A DNA stretch of 64,000 nucleotides from Thelephora terrestris (taxonomy: Eukaryota > Basidiomycota > Agaricomycetes > Thelephorales > Thelephoraceae). Positions 11,565 to 22,269 of this stretch are shown one piece after another. The position numbers and the translations under genes were made by a program. Positions within the stretch are counted from its first letter, which is position 1. Every line of letters begins with the position of its first letter. The DNA lies in the NCBI GenBank assembly GCA_015956445.1, contig WIUZ02000022.1:124001-188000 (forward strand), written 5' to 3'. The notes below the pieces were generated by a model. It made no database searches, was not told the origin of the DNA, and worked only from the letters and a program-made list of their open reading frames with translations.

Positions 11565-14412
11565 CTAAACACCCCAAGATGCGAATATTACGCAACGGGG
11601 ACACTGACCTTCCCACCAACCATCTCCGTAATTCTTCCCGCCTCGGGGTCCAGGAGTCAACTGAATCATAGACCCCTCCTTGATATCGATTTCGTCGTCA
11701 CCTGTCGCTTGATAATCGTACATTCCTCGAACTGTGAGAGGACACCATAATCATAGTTTCCACCCGTTGGTGATGGCGGCCGGGTTAATGGGGCGGTGAT
11801 GAGTTTCAGTGAAAGGGGAGGCGATAAAGATAGATTGACACACCGTACTGCGCACTCGCCTTCGGGTTTACGTTAGGAACCTTCTCTTCGGCCCCAACTG
11901 CCTCTACGTAGGAAGCGGGGACAAGGCCTTTACCACCAGAACCATTCGCCACCTTGATCCACCCCGACCCATCGTCTTCCTCCAAAACCTTGACCGTCTC
12001 GCCTTCACTGATACTCAACTCATACGGCGATGTCGAGGTGTACTCGAACACCACGCGAGCTCGTACAATCTCCGGTGACGGTGGTGGCTCCGAACGAGCG
12101 AAAGAAGAGGGTGTAGGATTAGGTGTGGACTTCGCACTCTTTTTCGATATGGTAGATGCGCTTGGCGACAGTGTCGAACCACCTGCGACACGTTTAGATC
12201 CAGTACAAGTTGCCGGTATCTAGCGAGGTGGATTTGGATCTGCAATAAGAGTCGGTTACGTACCCGGAGCTCACCTTGAGTTCGCATCTGGCATGGACAG
12301 ACACCCCACAAAGTTTGCACGTCTTCCCCAATTTGCTCAAACCCCAGATAGAAGCCTAGGATAAATTTGTCATGAATCAAGGCACGGAGAACAATAGGCC
12401 ATTTCATTTAACCTGGCAGTAGCCGCAGGCGGTTGGTATAGAGAAGGATGCACTCTTGAAATCGTGCGGCCGTTGCTCCCCCTCATCGCCGTCTAGGGCC
12501 TCGCTGATCGTTTCTATTTCAGCGAGCAATATTTGTTCCGATGTGGCATGGGCAGTCAAGTCGTGCACGGTATCAATGAAGTTCTATCAGCAGGGAATGA
12601 GCCTCGACACCTCTCATAGAAGAGAACGAAGTGGAGTAGTACGAAGGCAATGTCATCCGCATCTCCGATATTTTGCGGTTTTAGCATCTTCTCCAACGTC
12701 TGAACGTTCCTCTCTAGAAAATCACGTCAGGGGGTCACGGGTTAACCTGAAGTTGCGCTTCGTACGTTTGGAATCCAACACAGGCTTCAGTTCCCCCAAC
12801 TTTGACCTGCATCTAGCTAGTCTGTTCTGTAAAACGACCTTGGGAGCTGGGTCGATGACCATCCCTGGCTAATCAGGGGTCGTCTGCACAACAGCCAAGA
12901 TAATTCAAATCCATTTGCAACGTACGGTGTCATAGTGACTTGCACACGGTTCGAAAGTCCAATCCGCCGGGGCGACGAAAGGACGGACATTGAAATCTAT
13001 GAAGAGGTTTTGATCTTTCTCAGCGCTGATGTTTCCTAGGGCCTGTTCGACTACTCCAACACGTTTCTTCAATGTGTCGAGGTGGTTGGAAGTTAGGGCC
13101 TGTGCATGGCTAAGAACCTTTGTTGCCTTCTCGATTATGCCAGTCTGCAGCCGCTCTTAGAGGCTACATCAGACTCTGTAGGTGTGAAGTTGGGGTCTGA
13201 CGCACGGTAGAGCTAATTAAAAGGGATCAACGGAAAATTCTGCCGATGGATAACGGCCATCACGCACATTTTCTAAGACCGGTAGATCAACATCGTAGAA
13301 CTTTGACTTAGATTTGTTTGCGATGGAAATAGAGATGATATACGAGCTGGAGGGTGGGATTTGAGTTACTCGCGACCGACCAGCTGCTGGACTGGTGCTG
13401 ACTTTTTGCTGTTTTGCATGTCGACTTGCTGCTGCTCGTATTGTTTGGCCGCTCTACCGGAGTGTTTGTCGTCGTGTGCCCGGTCCTAGATTAAGATTTG
13501 GAATCAGTTGCAGCGACGTACCTAATTCTCAAGACGCACCTGTTTCTGCCTATATGTCTCGACTTCCAGACATTCCTCATCATACTAGATCCCAGGGGTT
13601 AGCCACTTTCCTCCGTGCCTGACAGACGGGCGATGTACCATTTGTTTGCTCTGAGCGGGTGAGTAATTAGGGTGCGAAGAGCGTGAGACAGGGTCGTCTT
13701 ACCTTCACCCGGTCTCCATACGCACGTTCCCTATCAGAGAGAAGCTTTTGGAATGCCTTCACTTGCTGAAACGTATGCCTAGTGTTAGGTGGAGAGAGGG
13801 GGGTTATGTTGTGCGCGAGCACCTTCTTCTTTGCCTCTTCGTGTCTCTTCTCCACCAGCTTGAGCACGTTCACTACCTGAGCATCTAACCCATCAGCGAG
13901 ATTGACATGATCCTGCGCGGTTTCGGAGAAGGAATCAATTAACTGTGCGTAGGCACGGCCAAGGGTGCTGAGGATGTGTGACTTTGTTAGCCCAAGGGGT
14001 GGAAAGAATTGAAGCGCACCTGTTCTTGACGTCCGCTTCTCCCCAGGCCCTAGTTGGCTCCTCCCCTAACACGAGGACGGCGATCTTCCTGGACTTTTTC
14101 TCTGCCGCCTTATTGGCGAGAAGCAAGAGCTTGGAGGAATACTCCCTCTCGAGTGCTATCCTGCTCTGATATATCTCGCGAACCTATATGGAGGCGAAGA
14201 CATGGAACCGATGGATGTAGAGCTTTAGAGAGTAGATAACAGGGAGATATGCTGTAACTGACGTCACTTAGAAACTCGAGTTGGGCATCGGTCAAGTTGG
14301 CGATGCGTTCAACTTGGTCCTAGCGGAGGGTGGTGAGAGCGGTGGACACATAGAGAGAAGGTTAGTGGGTATTTACTGGGAGGGATTGACCGTATGACTG
14401 ATCTGTGGCCAT
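11565..14412 (-). CDS. BZZ1: Bzz1-like F-BAR/C1/SH3 protein (actin assembly at endocytic sites)
   Basis: Bzz1-type proteins bind curved membrane through an F-BAR domain and recruit Las17/WASP to start actin polymerisation at endocytic patches. Start ATG at 14412 (MATDQSYGQSLP), then DQVERIANLTDAQLEFLSDV and IALEREYSSKLLLLANKA, the F-BAR/FCH opening, spread over many small exons. In the middle (about 12.2-12.5 kb) is a C1 zinc finger: HDFKSASFSIPTACGYCQ, then a short intron and LSKLGKTCKLCGVSVHARC, keeping the His/Cys spacing. The first SH3 reads VFEYTSTSPYELSISEGE to GLVPASYVEAV. The second begins MYDYQATGDDEIDIKEGS and reaches NYGDGWWEG, but the expected last strands with a FPSNYV-like motif do not follow. 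The end at 11565 is the in-frame stop if no further intron exists, so the 3' end is uncertain. Confidence 0.82.
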
Positions 14413-14481
14413 GTCGAATGAAGTGATCGGAAGAGAGCACTGTGATCAAAAGTCTATTCTACGGTGGAATTGGTGACAAAC

Positions 14482-15496
14482 TCATGAAATACTATTAGTA
14501 GAGATACTGGGATTCCTTTTCTCATCCGATTTGCTCCTTGCAAAGACGTGGAAGTGGGCCAGCCCTCTCACGCTCTGCAACTTAGGTGGGTTCACGAACC
14601 AAGCGGTCTCCCACTCGTCCTCTGGCCACTTACTTCGCACAAAATCGTGCACACCTGCACCAGCACGTTTGACAAGCTCTTCTTCTTCCGAGGTCCCGCG
14701 AAATTGATTTACGGTATAATCCGCTGACACACCCCAGTCTGCGAGAGCGGGAAGAGATGCGGGAAGGGAAGAGGGAGAAGGCGGGGGAGAAGTCAGACCA
14801 GTGAATCCCCACAGACCGTCAGCTTCTATGCGCCCAGATACGGAAGGCAGAATAATCGCAGGATGGAAGATAGGTTGACGGGTCCAAACCACGCTGTGTT
14901 CAATCTCAGGCGGAACTGTGAGGGGATATCAGTAGGAGTTTTATGGGCAAGACGGACAACTCGTGCCTGAATAAGGCCAGTCGTTCGCGATTATGCTGAT
15001 GAGGTGTGAAGGGGTATCAGCTCTAAAGTAGTCGACAGAGGGAATAGGCGGGGAGTCTGAATCATCGAGCATTGGAATTTCGTCGATGCCCTTGAATGGT
15101 TTCAAGATGGAGAGCCTATCGGGTTGACCCCACCGGAGGCGATATTTTAGCAGATAGTTCTCTTCAGAGAAAGTAGGTTTGGGGGTGAGAATGTGTAAAA
15201 GAAGTGAAAGTGGGCGAGGATACGGACCCAATGTGCCCCATCTCTTCTTGATTTCCTCAGTCCAGGCATTGTACCTCAGCTGAAGCGCTTTATCCCGCTT
15301 TAGCAGCCCAAGGTCACTGAAATCAACTGTCAGAGGGAGGTATCAGAACGGTCTTATGGACAGACCCGGAATTAACGAATGTCTTGAGTTCACGCCATGT
15401 GAACCTGGCTGGGTAGTAGTCGAGGAGCTCCTGGTATGTCGGTGATCCAGTTCCGACACATGCCGTGGCGGGGGGCTTGTCTTCTGTGACGGTCAT
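14482..15496 (-). CDS. DUF3605 protein (N-acetylglucosamine-induced protein 1-like)
   Basis: Conserved fungal protein of the DUF3605 family, which includes Candida albicans Gig1, a gene induced by N-acetylglucosamine; the biochemical role is unknown. I start it at the ATG at 15496 (MTVTEDKPPATACV); an in-frame Met lies 12 codons upstream. Characteristic segments follow in order over four exons: YQELLDYYPARFTWRELKTF, ENYLLKYRLRWGQPD, FRADTPSHLISIIANDWPYS, then after an intron IEHSVVWTRQPIFHP, GLWGFTG with a Ser/Pro stretch, and the C-terminal EWETAWFVNPPKLQSVRGLA and HFHVFARS. No signal peptide or membrane segment is visible, so it is probably cytosolic. It lies downstream of the TIGR04076-like gene on the same strand. 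The family call is from remembered sequence pattern and is fairly secure; function is not. Confidence 0.78.
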
Positions 15497-15890
15497 CTGC
15501 AATGTCAAAATTTGATCGATTTCCCACGTCACTTGCGTCCCATCTCCCGGAATGAGCTTAGCCTTTCTTCAACAATTATTTTTTCTTTCTTTCCCAATCA
15601 TATTGAACAGAATGGTGTTCTGAAGGGCTTGGAGCGTATTGTTATGCGTGTTCGCCCCCAGGTCTACCCCTTCATTGTCACACCCTCTTCTTGTTTCGGG
15701 ATCGGAGGCAATTCTAGCCAGGCATTGGTGTCTCATTCCATTTCGTCAGTGACACTCCCGAGCAGCAAATCTGGTACGTTGGCATCGAACTTGCTCATCC
15801 AATATTCAATCCGCAACTCATGTGGGATTGAAGGTCGTGGTCCCTGTGTTATACTCGTAGGATGGAGTTTCCAGCCGACCACGATTTCTA

Positions 15891-16385
15891 TTAGTTCGAG
15901 GACGCATTCTGTGGGAGAGGAACGGCAGTCACGTCGCCATGACTGAAAACGCGCTTCCGTGTGCGTGTGATTTTCATGCGCGATTTGCAATGGGGGTCTG
16001 GGCAGCTGAGTGGACGTCGCGTTAAGTAAACCCAACAACAAATCCAACAGCCATTTACCTGATCTCTGCATCGGTAGTCATCCAATCGTTTGGGTGTGTC
16101 ACCCTCTGCTTTGCAGCAAGGAGGGGTAGCACAGCACCTGATAAAGGTGGTTAAGTTTATGGTTGACCTACATCAGGCATCCGTACTTAGAGAATAGATG
16201 GAGATTCCTTGACCAGGGGGTAGTTTGAGCATCTCCCCTTCGAGAGTGAAGTGGTCGCCATCCTTGGCACCGCAGAGAATCCTCTCGTTCGGTGGGCAGA
16301 TAACCTCTACCCTAAGATCGTACAGTTCGAAAGTATCGTCTGTTCTAGCGACTTGGATGTGGGCGGGGGCTGGGCTTGTCATCAT
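15891..16385 (-). CDS. TIGR04076-like small conserved protein, C-terminus uncertain
   Basis: Protein of about 130 residues resembling the TIGR04076 family, function unknown, found in bacteria and fungi. I start it at MMTSPAPAH (16385); an upstream intron acceptor near 16448 could add N-terminal residues. Visible: FELYDLRVEV, CGAKDGDHF, LPPGQGISIYSLS, then introns and AVLPLLAAKQR, HPNDWMTTDAEIS and CPDPHCKSRMKI, the classic end of the domain. The frame stops at 15891 after PLPQNASSN. Immediately downstream, in the frame one base back, about 100 more codons stay open to a stop at 15569 and read like a protein (ELRIEYWMSKFDANVPDLLL, GSVTDEMECLARIASDPET). Either this is a C-terminal extension reached by an unrecognised splice, or there is a one-base deletion or sequence error. 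Confidence 0.65.
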
Positions 16386-16706
16386 TGGTATCGGACGAGA
16401 TGTGACATTCGAGTCGCCGGGTTTCAGAATTTTACCCACGGGCTTCTACATATCGCGATAACGTGTTGCAAGTCCGTTCGAGACCTTGACGTCCAGCATT
16501 CAATTATCGGAAAAACAAAACATATTGCCACCGCGTTAATGACGCCGTTTTTCCTTTGAAAAACACTGATCGTGTTGTCAAGGCAGAACATTGTCGTAGA
16601 CGAACCCCCTTCAATCGCTGTGGGACTCAAAGCGGATACCCTCAACGAAGGTAGAAACAAAGTGTGAACGTTGGACAATAGCGAGAGACAAAGGTACGAA
16701 GAAATT

Positions 16707-17840
16707 TCACCACTTTGGTCGCACAGCCGCCTTCTTTTTTACATGCTGCCCCCTCCCGTTCGCTCCTCGAGTATCTTGCATCTGCTTGAACTTCTTCCTT
16801 GCGTAGCCTTTCGCCTCCGAGTCGTGGAGGAGCTCTTCGACCAACGTGCGTTTACGCTCTGCACGCGTCAGGTTACTGCTCGATGGTTCACCAAACGGCG
16901 TCTTCGTCGGCAAGATCGTCCCAATCTGTTCCAAGAGCAGAATCAGGTCGTCTGTCTACTCATCTCTCCAGGTTTTGCGCACCGCAAAGTACTTCGGCAA
17001 TCCGTTGATGCCCTTTCCCTCCCCTTCGTCTTTTCGATAGAACCGCTTTGGATCAAGGTTGTTTCGCAACCTCAGAGCTTCATATTCGCGGTACAACCGC
17101 GGTAGATCAGCTTCAGCTGGAGCAGGGAGGTCAAACCAACCCTTTCCAGCTGTCTTCGTTTTCAACTGTCGTTGAGAGATGTTGGTGAATATCGACCCCG
17201 CAGGAGGAGGATCATACCATTTTCCTTTCTTTCTTCGTGAGAGGCTTTCCAGATTTACTAACTTCCGGTGGTGGAGGTGGTGGGGCGGGAACATATTGTT
17301 CCGAACCCGCTGTTTTCGATGCCAACTTCTCCACTTTGTCTACTTCCGTGTCTCGAGCGAGGGTCACTCTGCCATTTTTAGCAGTTTCGAAAGTGAAGTA
17401 AGACTCAGGCAGCTTTTCATGATTCAGTTCTGGTAAATCCCTAAAGGGTCCATTAGCCGTAGAGCACTTAAAGACTGAGTGGGGCCTGACTTTTTTTTCG
17501 AAGTGACGATTAAAACCTCCTCCTGGTCAGCGAAACAGTCTGTCGTTGATTTCGTCGTGAACCGTCGACGCATATTTTCGAGATAAGCCAGCAGTTCATC
17601 TCTTGAAAGCGGCGGGTCATTGGCAACGACCCCAGGTTTTGCGCCAGGTGCAGGTTCATGACCTGCGCTAGAGACCGAATTTGAATCCCAGCTTGATTCC
17701 GAACCCGAGTCCTCCTCTGAGCCAGAATCCGAGGTAGACTCCGATGAAGATCCAGGGTCGCCTGCGTCCTCGGTGTCATTGAAAGTCAGCATATCGTCTT
17801 CTGTTGCCTTTTTCTTGCCTTGAGATTTGAGGGAGGTCAT
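16707..17840 (-). CDS. FCF2: rRNA-processing protein Fcf2 (DNTTIP2/TDIF2 family)
   Basis: Fcf2 is a nucleolar protein needed for early pre-rRNA cleavages leading to 18S rRNA. Start MTSLKSQGKKK at 17840; an in-frame Met lies at 17882 but would leave only 8 bases to COQ5. The N-terminus is acidic and Ser-rich (EDAGDPGSSSESTSDSGSEE), followed by LPELNHEKLPESYFTF, a Pro run, KPLTKKERKM, and the conserved Fcf2 core GKGWFDLPAP, ALRLRNNLDPKRFYRKD and LPKYFA. After the last intron the chain gives IGTILPTKTPFGEPSSSNLT, RAERKRTLVEELL and the basic tail YARKKFKQMQ ending KKKAAVRPKW. Three introns of about 50 nt (after VTSKKK, after KKERKM and after LPKYFA) restore the frame at each step. The opposite-strand neighbour COQ5 starts 50 bp away. 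Confidence 0.88.
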
Positions 17841-17890
17841 GTTTTTGATGAACGGAAGATCGGAAACCTCCGATCTCCTCATCCTCGATC
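17841..17890. promoter_or_regulatory. Very short bidirectional promoter FCF2/COQ5
   Basis: Only 50 bases separate the start codons of FCF2 (minus) and COQ5 (plus). Transcription start sites probably lie in this gap or inside the partner's 5' coding region, so the 5' ends may overlap. Confidence 0.5.
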
Positions 17891-18926
17891 ATGCGACGGG
17901 CTTGCGTTCAGAGTATTCGCAGGTCGACGCGTAAAACCGTCTCTCCTTCTCCCATCTCTCGCTTTAACCACACTTCCGCGAAGTCTTCTGACTCTGCCCT
18001 CCCAGAGAACGACGAGCTTCCTCGTCACACCCACTTTGGCTTCAGAACAGTTGCTGAGGGAGACAAAGAGCACCTGGTTCGGAATGTTTTCAGCTCGGTT
18101 GCCTCGAAGTATGACCTCATGAACGACGCCATGTCCATGGGTGTACACCGGCTATGGAAAGACGACTTTGTCTCCCTGTTGAAGCCCGGAAAGAAGGGTC
18201 CTATCAAATGCCTGGACGTTGCTGGAGGCACTGGCGACATCGCCTTGCGGATATTGGACTATGCTCGGGAGAAGTACGCCGACAGAGAAACTGCCGTGGA
18301 TGTTGCAGACATAAACCCCGAGATGCTTCAGGAAGGCTACAGACGGTTCAAGAAGACAATGTACCACAATAGTACGCGCTACGGTTTACTCTCCAATTTA
18401 CCCTACCTAATCTTCGTTACTAGCCCCACAGGTGTCCTTCACAGAAGCGAATGCACAGGACATGTCACACATACCCTCAAACACGTACGATCTGTACACC
18501 ATCGCGTTTGGTATACGGAATTGTACATCGATACCTGCCGTGCTGGAAGAGGCCCACCGCGTCCTCAAGCCAGGGGGTACATTCGCATGCCTCGAGTTTA
18601 GCAAGATGACGAACCCCGTATTGGATACGTGAGAGAGCTTCAGTCACTCGATCGCTTACGGCAGCCTGGCTCACTAGGCTTACAGTCTGTACGATCAATA
18701 CTCGTTCTCTGTCATTCCAATGCTCGGGACGATATTCGCAGGAGACCGTGAATCGTACCAGTACTTGGTTGAGTCAATTCGCCGATTCCCCGTCCAACCA
18801 GAGTTTGCCAAGATGATCTCCGACGCTGGATTTACGACGGGATCGATGTGCGAGGGCAAGGGTGGTGCATGGACAGACCTGTGGGGCGGTATAGCGACAA
18901 TTCACACTGGAGTTAAGTTAGAGTAG
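17891..18926 (+). CDS. COQ5: Ubiquinone biosynthesis C-methyltransferase Coq5, mitochondrial
   Basis: SAM-dependent methyltransferase that C-methylates the benzoquinone ring of 2-methoxy-6-polyprenyl-benzoquinol in coenzyme Q synthesis on the mitochondrial inner membrane, matrix side. The first 30 residues (MRRACVQSIRRSTRKTV) are Arg/Ser-rich without acidic residues, a typical mitochondrial targeting signal. Then come FGFRTVAEGDKEHLVRNVF, VASKYDLMNDAMSMGVHRLW (ubiE/COQ5 signature), the SAM-binding LDVAGGTGDIALRIL, DINPEMLQEGYRR, the post-motif YTIAFGIRNCTSIPAVLEEA and RVLKPGGTFACLEFSK. It ends LWGGIATIHTGVKLE. Three exons: one intron at about 18370-18430 whose exact acceptor is ambiguous, and one at about 18629-18690. 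It is divergent from FCF2. Confidence 0.93.
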
Positions 18927-19146
18927 CAATGGAGACCCTCCTAGAATAATATCCAAGTGTTCCCGCTCAAAGGTGCCTTTTTTGCAACCGCCACACAAAC
19001 GCGTCCGCGTGGGATGAGGTGAGGCAATTCCATCAGCGCTTCAGCGGCCACTTCAAGTCACACCTCAGAACCACAACATCGATTCCCCCCCCTCTCTCCC
19101 GTACCACCACCATCGTTTGCCCTAGATTGTTATCCGATTTCACGAG

Positions 19147-21966
19147 ATGACCTCGAATAACCCAACCGCCTATCCGATGCCTCCTCCAAACGCCGACTTG
19201 GCCACCACTTGGGCCTTCCTGGAAGAGGGGGTCGACCATATCATGACTAAACTCCAAACAGGAGTGTCCTATTCCAAGTACATGGCACTCTATACCGTCT
19301 CCTACAACTACTGCACATCATCTAAGATGCACGGGGGAGGCGAAACCCTTGGGATGGCCGGGCGGAGTAAGTTCCTCCCGTTCCACGCATTTGCCACACA
19401 GCCTCTCCTTTTCCTCCCTCGGTTCCCCGTTTGACGTGACTTGTTGATGATGTTCGCGCGATAAACAGCTGGCGCAAACCTCATGGGATCTGATCTGTAC
19501 AATAATCTCATTCGGTTCCTTGTAACCCACTTAAAGACGCTCAAGGATGTAGGTTCCTCAAATAATGACCGACAAAACAGTTTTAATGATCCTTGCTATC
19601 TTGATTAGTCGTCAGAGTCTCTCCAGGACGAAGCGCTGTTACAATACTATGCCAGGGAGTGGGATCGATACACGACGGGAGCCAACTACATCAACCGATT
19701 GTTCACTTATCTCAATCGACACTGGGTAAAGCGAGAGAGGGATGAAGGCAGGAAGGGGGTCTATCCTGTCTACACAGTACGTTGTCCTCCTGAATTCTTT
19801 CCACCGTTCGCAGCGGAGTGTTTGTTGATCACGCAATCCCTCCCTTGCCACGCATGTCGTTGGGTCTGCAGTTGTCTTTGGTACAATGGAAAAACAACTT
19901 CTTCATCCATATCCAAAACAAAAATTCCAAGCTGGCCGGTGCCATCCTCCGACTCATCGAGCGCCAAAGAAACGGGCAAGATATCGATCAGGGACTCGTC
20001 AAGAAAGTCGTAGACTCTTTCGTGTCTCTCGGTCTCGACGAGGCTGACATCAATAAAGCCCACCTGGACGTTTATAAGGAACACTTCGAGATCCCCTTCC
20101 TGGAAGCGACTGAGAAGTATTACAAATTCGAATCGGAGGCCTTCCTCGCTGAAAACAGCATATCCGACTACCTCAAGAAGGCCGAAGAGCGGTTGAGGGA
20201 GGAAGAGGATCGAGTGGAAAGGTACCTCAACACGAATACAAGGAAGCCCCTCATCAGCAAATGCGAACACGTATTGATCAGGGAGCACTCCAAGATGATG
20301 CAGGAGAGCTTCCAGGGTTTACTCGACTTCGACAAAGACGAGGATCTCCAAAGGATGTATGCTCTTTTAGCGAGGATTCCCGATGGCCTCGAGCCGCTGA
20401 GGAATAAGTTCGAGGAACATGTAAAAAAGGCTGGTTTGGCTGCAGTCTTGAGGCTCGTTGGGGAGGGCGGCACCGCTACGGAAGTTGATCCCAAGGCTTA
20501 CGTGGACGCATTGCTTGAGGTCCATCGCAAGAGCTCAGAGACGGTCAAGAGGAGCTTCAAGGGCGAGGCCGGTTTCGTCGCTAGTCTGGACAAGGCCTGC
20601 AGAGATTTTGTCAACAAGAACGCCGCTACTGGCACTTCGAGTACCAAATCACCTGAATTGTTGGCTAAGCACGCGGATGCTTTGTTGAGGAAGAACAACA
20701 AGATGGCTGAGGAGGAGGATCTCGAGAGCGCCTTGAACCGAGTGGTGCGTACCTTCTCTGGCTACGTTTGCGGAACACGATCCGATCCGCTTTCCAGATG
20801 GTGCTATTCAAGTATCTCGAGGACAAGGACGTCTTCCAGACATTTTACACCACTAAACTCTCCAAGCGCCTGATCCACGGAGTGTCCGCATCGGACGAGG
20901 CTGAAGCGAGCATGATCTCGAAACTGAAGGAGGCGTGCGGTTTCGAATACACGAACAAGCTCCAACGCATGTTCACGGGTGTGTGGTCAGAGTATGGCCG
21001 ATGGATTGACATTGACGCTTTACATTCCTCACTCTAGATATGAGCCTGAGCAAAGACTTGACGGACCAGTTCAAGGAACGGATGACCCAGAACCACGACG
21101 ACATGGACATCAACTTCAGCATCATGGTTCTCGGGACCAACTTCTGGCCACTCAGCGCACCCAACAACGAATTCAACATCCCCGCGGATATCCTCCCTGT
21201 ATACAATCGTTTCTCGCAATATTACCAGACGAAGCACTCCGGGAGGAAGCTCACGTGGCTGTGGAACTACTCCAAGAACGAACTCAGGACGAATTACCTC
21301 AATCAGAAGTACATCTTGATGACCAGCTCCTACCAGATGGCTGTGCTCCTGCAGTACAACGACAACGATACTTTGTCATTGGACGAGCTCGCAACCGCAA
21401 CCGCAATCAACAAGGACGTGTTGACACAGGTGCTTGCGATCTTAGTTAAGGCCAAGGTCCTAATCAATGAGGAGAAAGACCAGTACGACTTGAATCCCAG
21501 TGAGTTTTCTTTCTTTCGCCTCTGTTGTCGTGCCACTGAGTTGGGACTTTAGATTTCAAGTCCAAGAAGATCCGTGTCAACTTGAACCTGCCCATCAAGG
21601 CTGAGGTTAAGGCCGAGTCGGCTGATGTTCTGAAGACCGTTGACGAGGATAGGAAGTATGTCATCCAAGCCACGATTGTCCGGTACGATGCCATCTATTT
21701 GGTCGCAGTCGATAATCACTTATCACCGGAAAAGTATCATGAAGGCTCGCAAGACGATGAAGAATAATGCGTTGATCCAAGAGGTCATCTCCCAAATCTC
21801 CCAGCGGTTCGCCCCAAAGATTCCAGACATAAAAAAGGTCCGTAAGATACATGTTGCCAGTCTTGCCACGCCCTGATGGATGTTGCAGGCCATCGACACC
21901 CTTCTGGAGAAGGAGTATATTGAGCGAGTGGAGGGTACCAGAGACACATTCAACTACGTCGCGTAA
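19147..21966 (+). CDS. CUL1: Cullin-1 (SCF ubiquitin ligase scaffold, Cdc53 orthologue)
   Basis: Cullin-1 holds Skp1/F-box substrate receptors at its N-terminus and the RING protein Rbx1 at its C-terminus. Start [20 protein letters not shown] at 19147. The cullin repeats are clear ([91 protein letters not shown]). The cullin homology domain follows ([65 protein letters not shown]). The C-terminal winged helix carries the neddylation site context [18 protein letters not shown] near 21735-21790 and ends [17 protein letters not shown]. Several introns interrupt it, including one just after IQATIV in the neddylation motif. Length and motifs fit a complete, functional CUL1. The next gene downstream on the same strand encodes an F-box protein. 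Confidence 0.95.
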
Positions 21967-22269
21967 CTGCGACGGGATTTGATCTCAAGTTCTTCGGCTC
22001 TCCATACCCACTGTATGTGGCGGAGCGGAAGGCAGTCTTCCTTGGGTCACACATGTCCATTGATATCTTGTAGCGTATTAAGTAATCGCCTCCGTTTTAC
22101 GCCCTCTTTGTTTTCTCTCGTGGCTTTCGTTGCTCGAAACTACCATTAGAATGTACATTTATACTTGCAGTGCTCGAGACGGCGAATGGCCCTCGATGAT
22201 CGATGATCACAGATATCGATTGCCAGCAGGGCTTGGTTCCCGCACCCCTCTTGCGCTCGAACCTCGATG

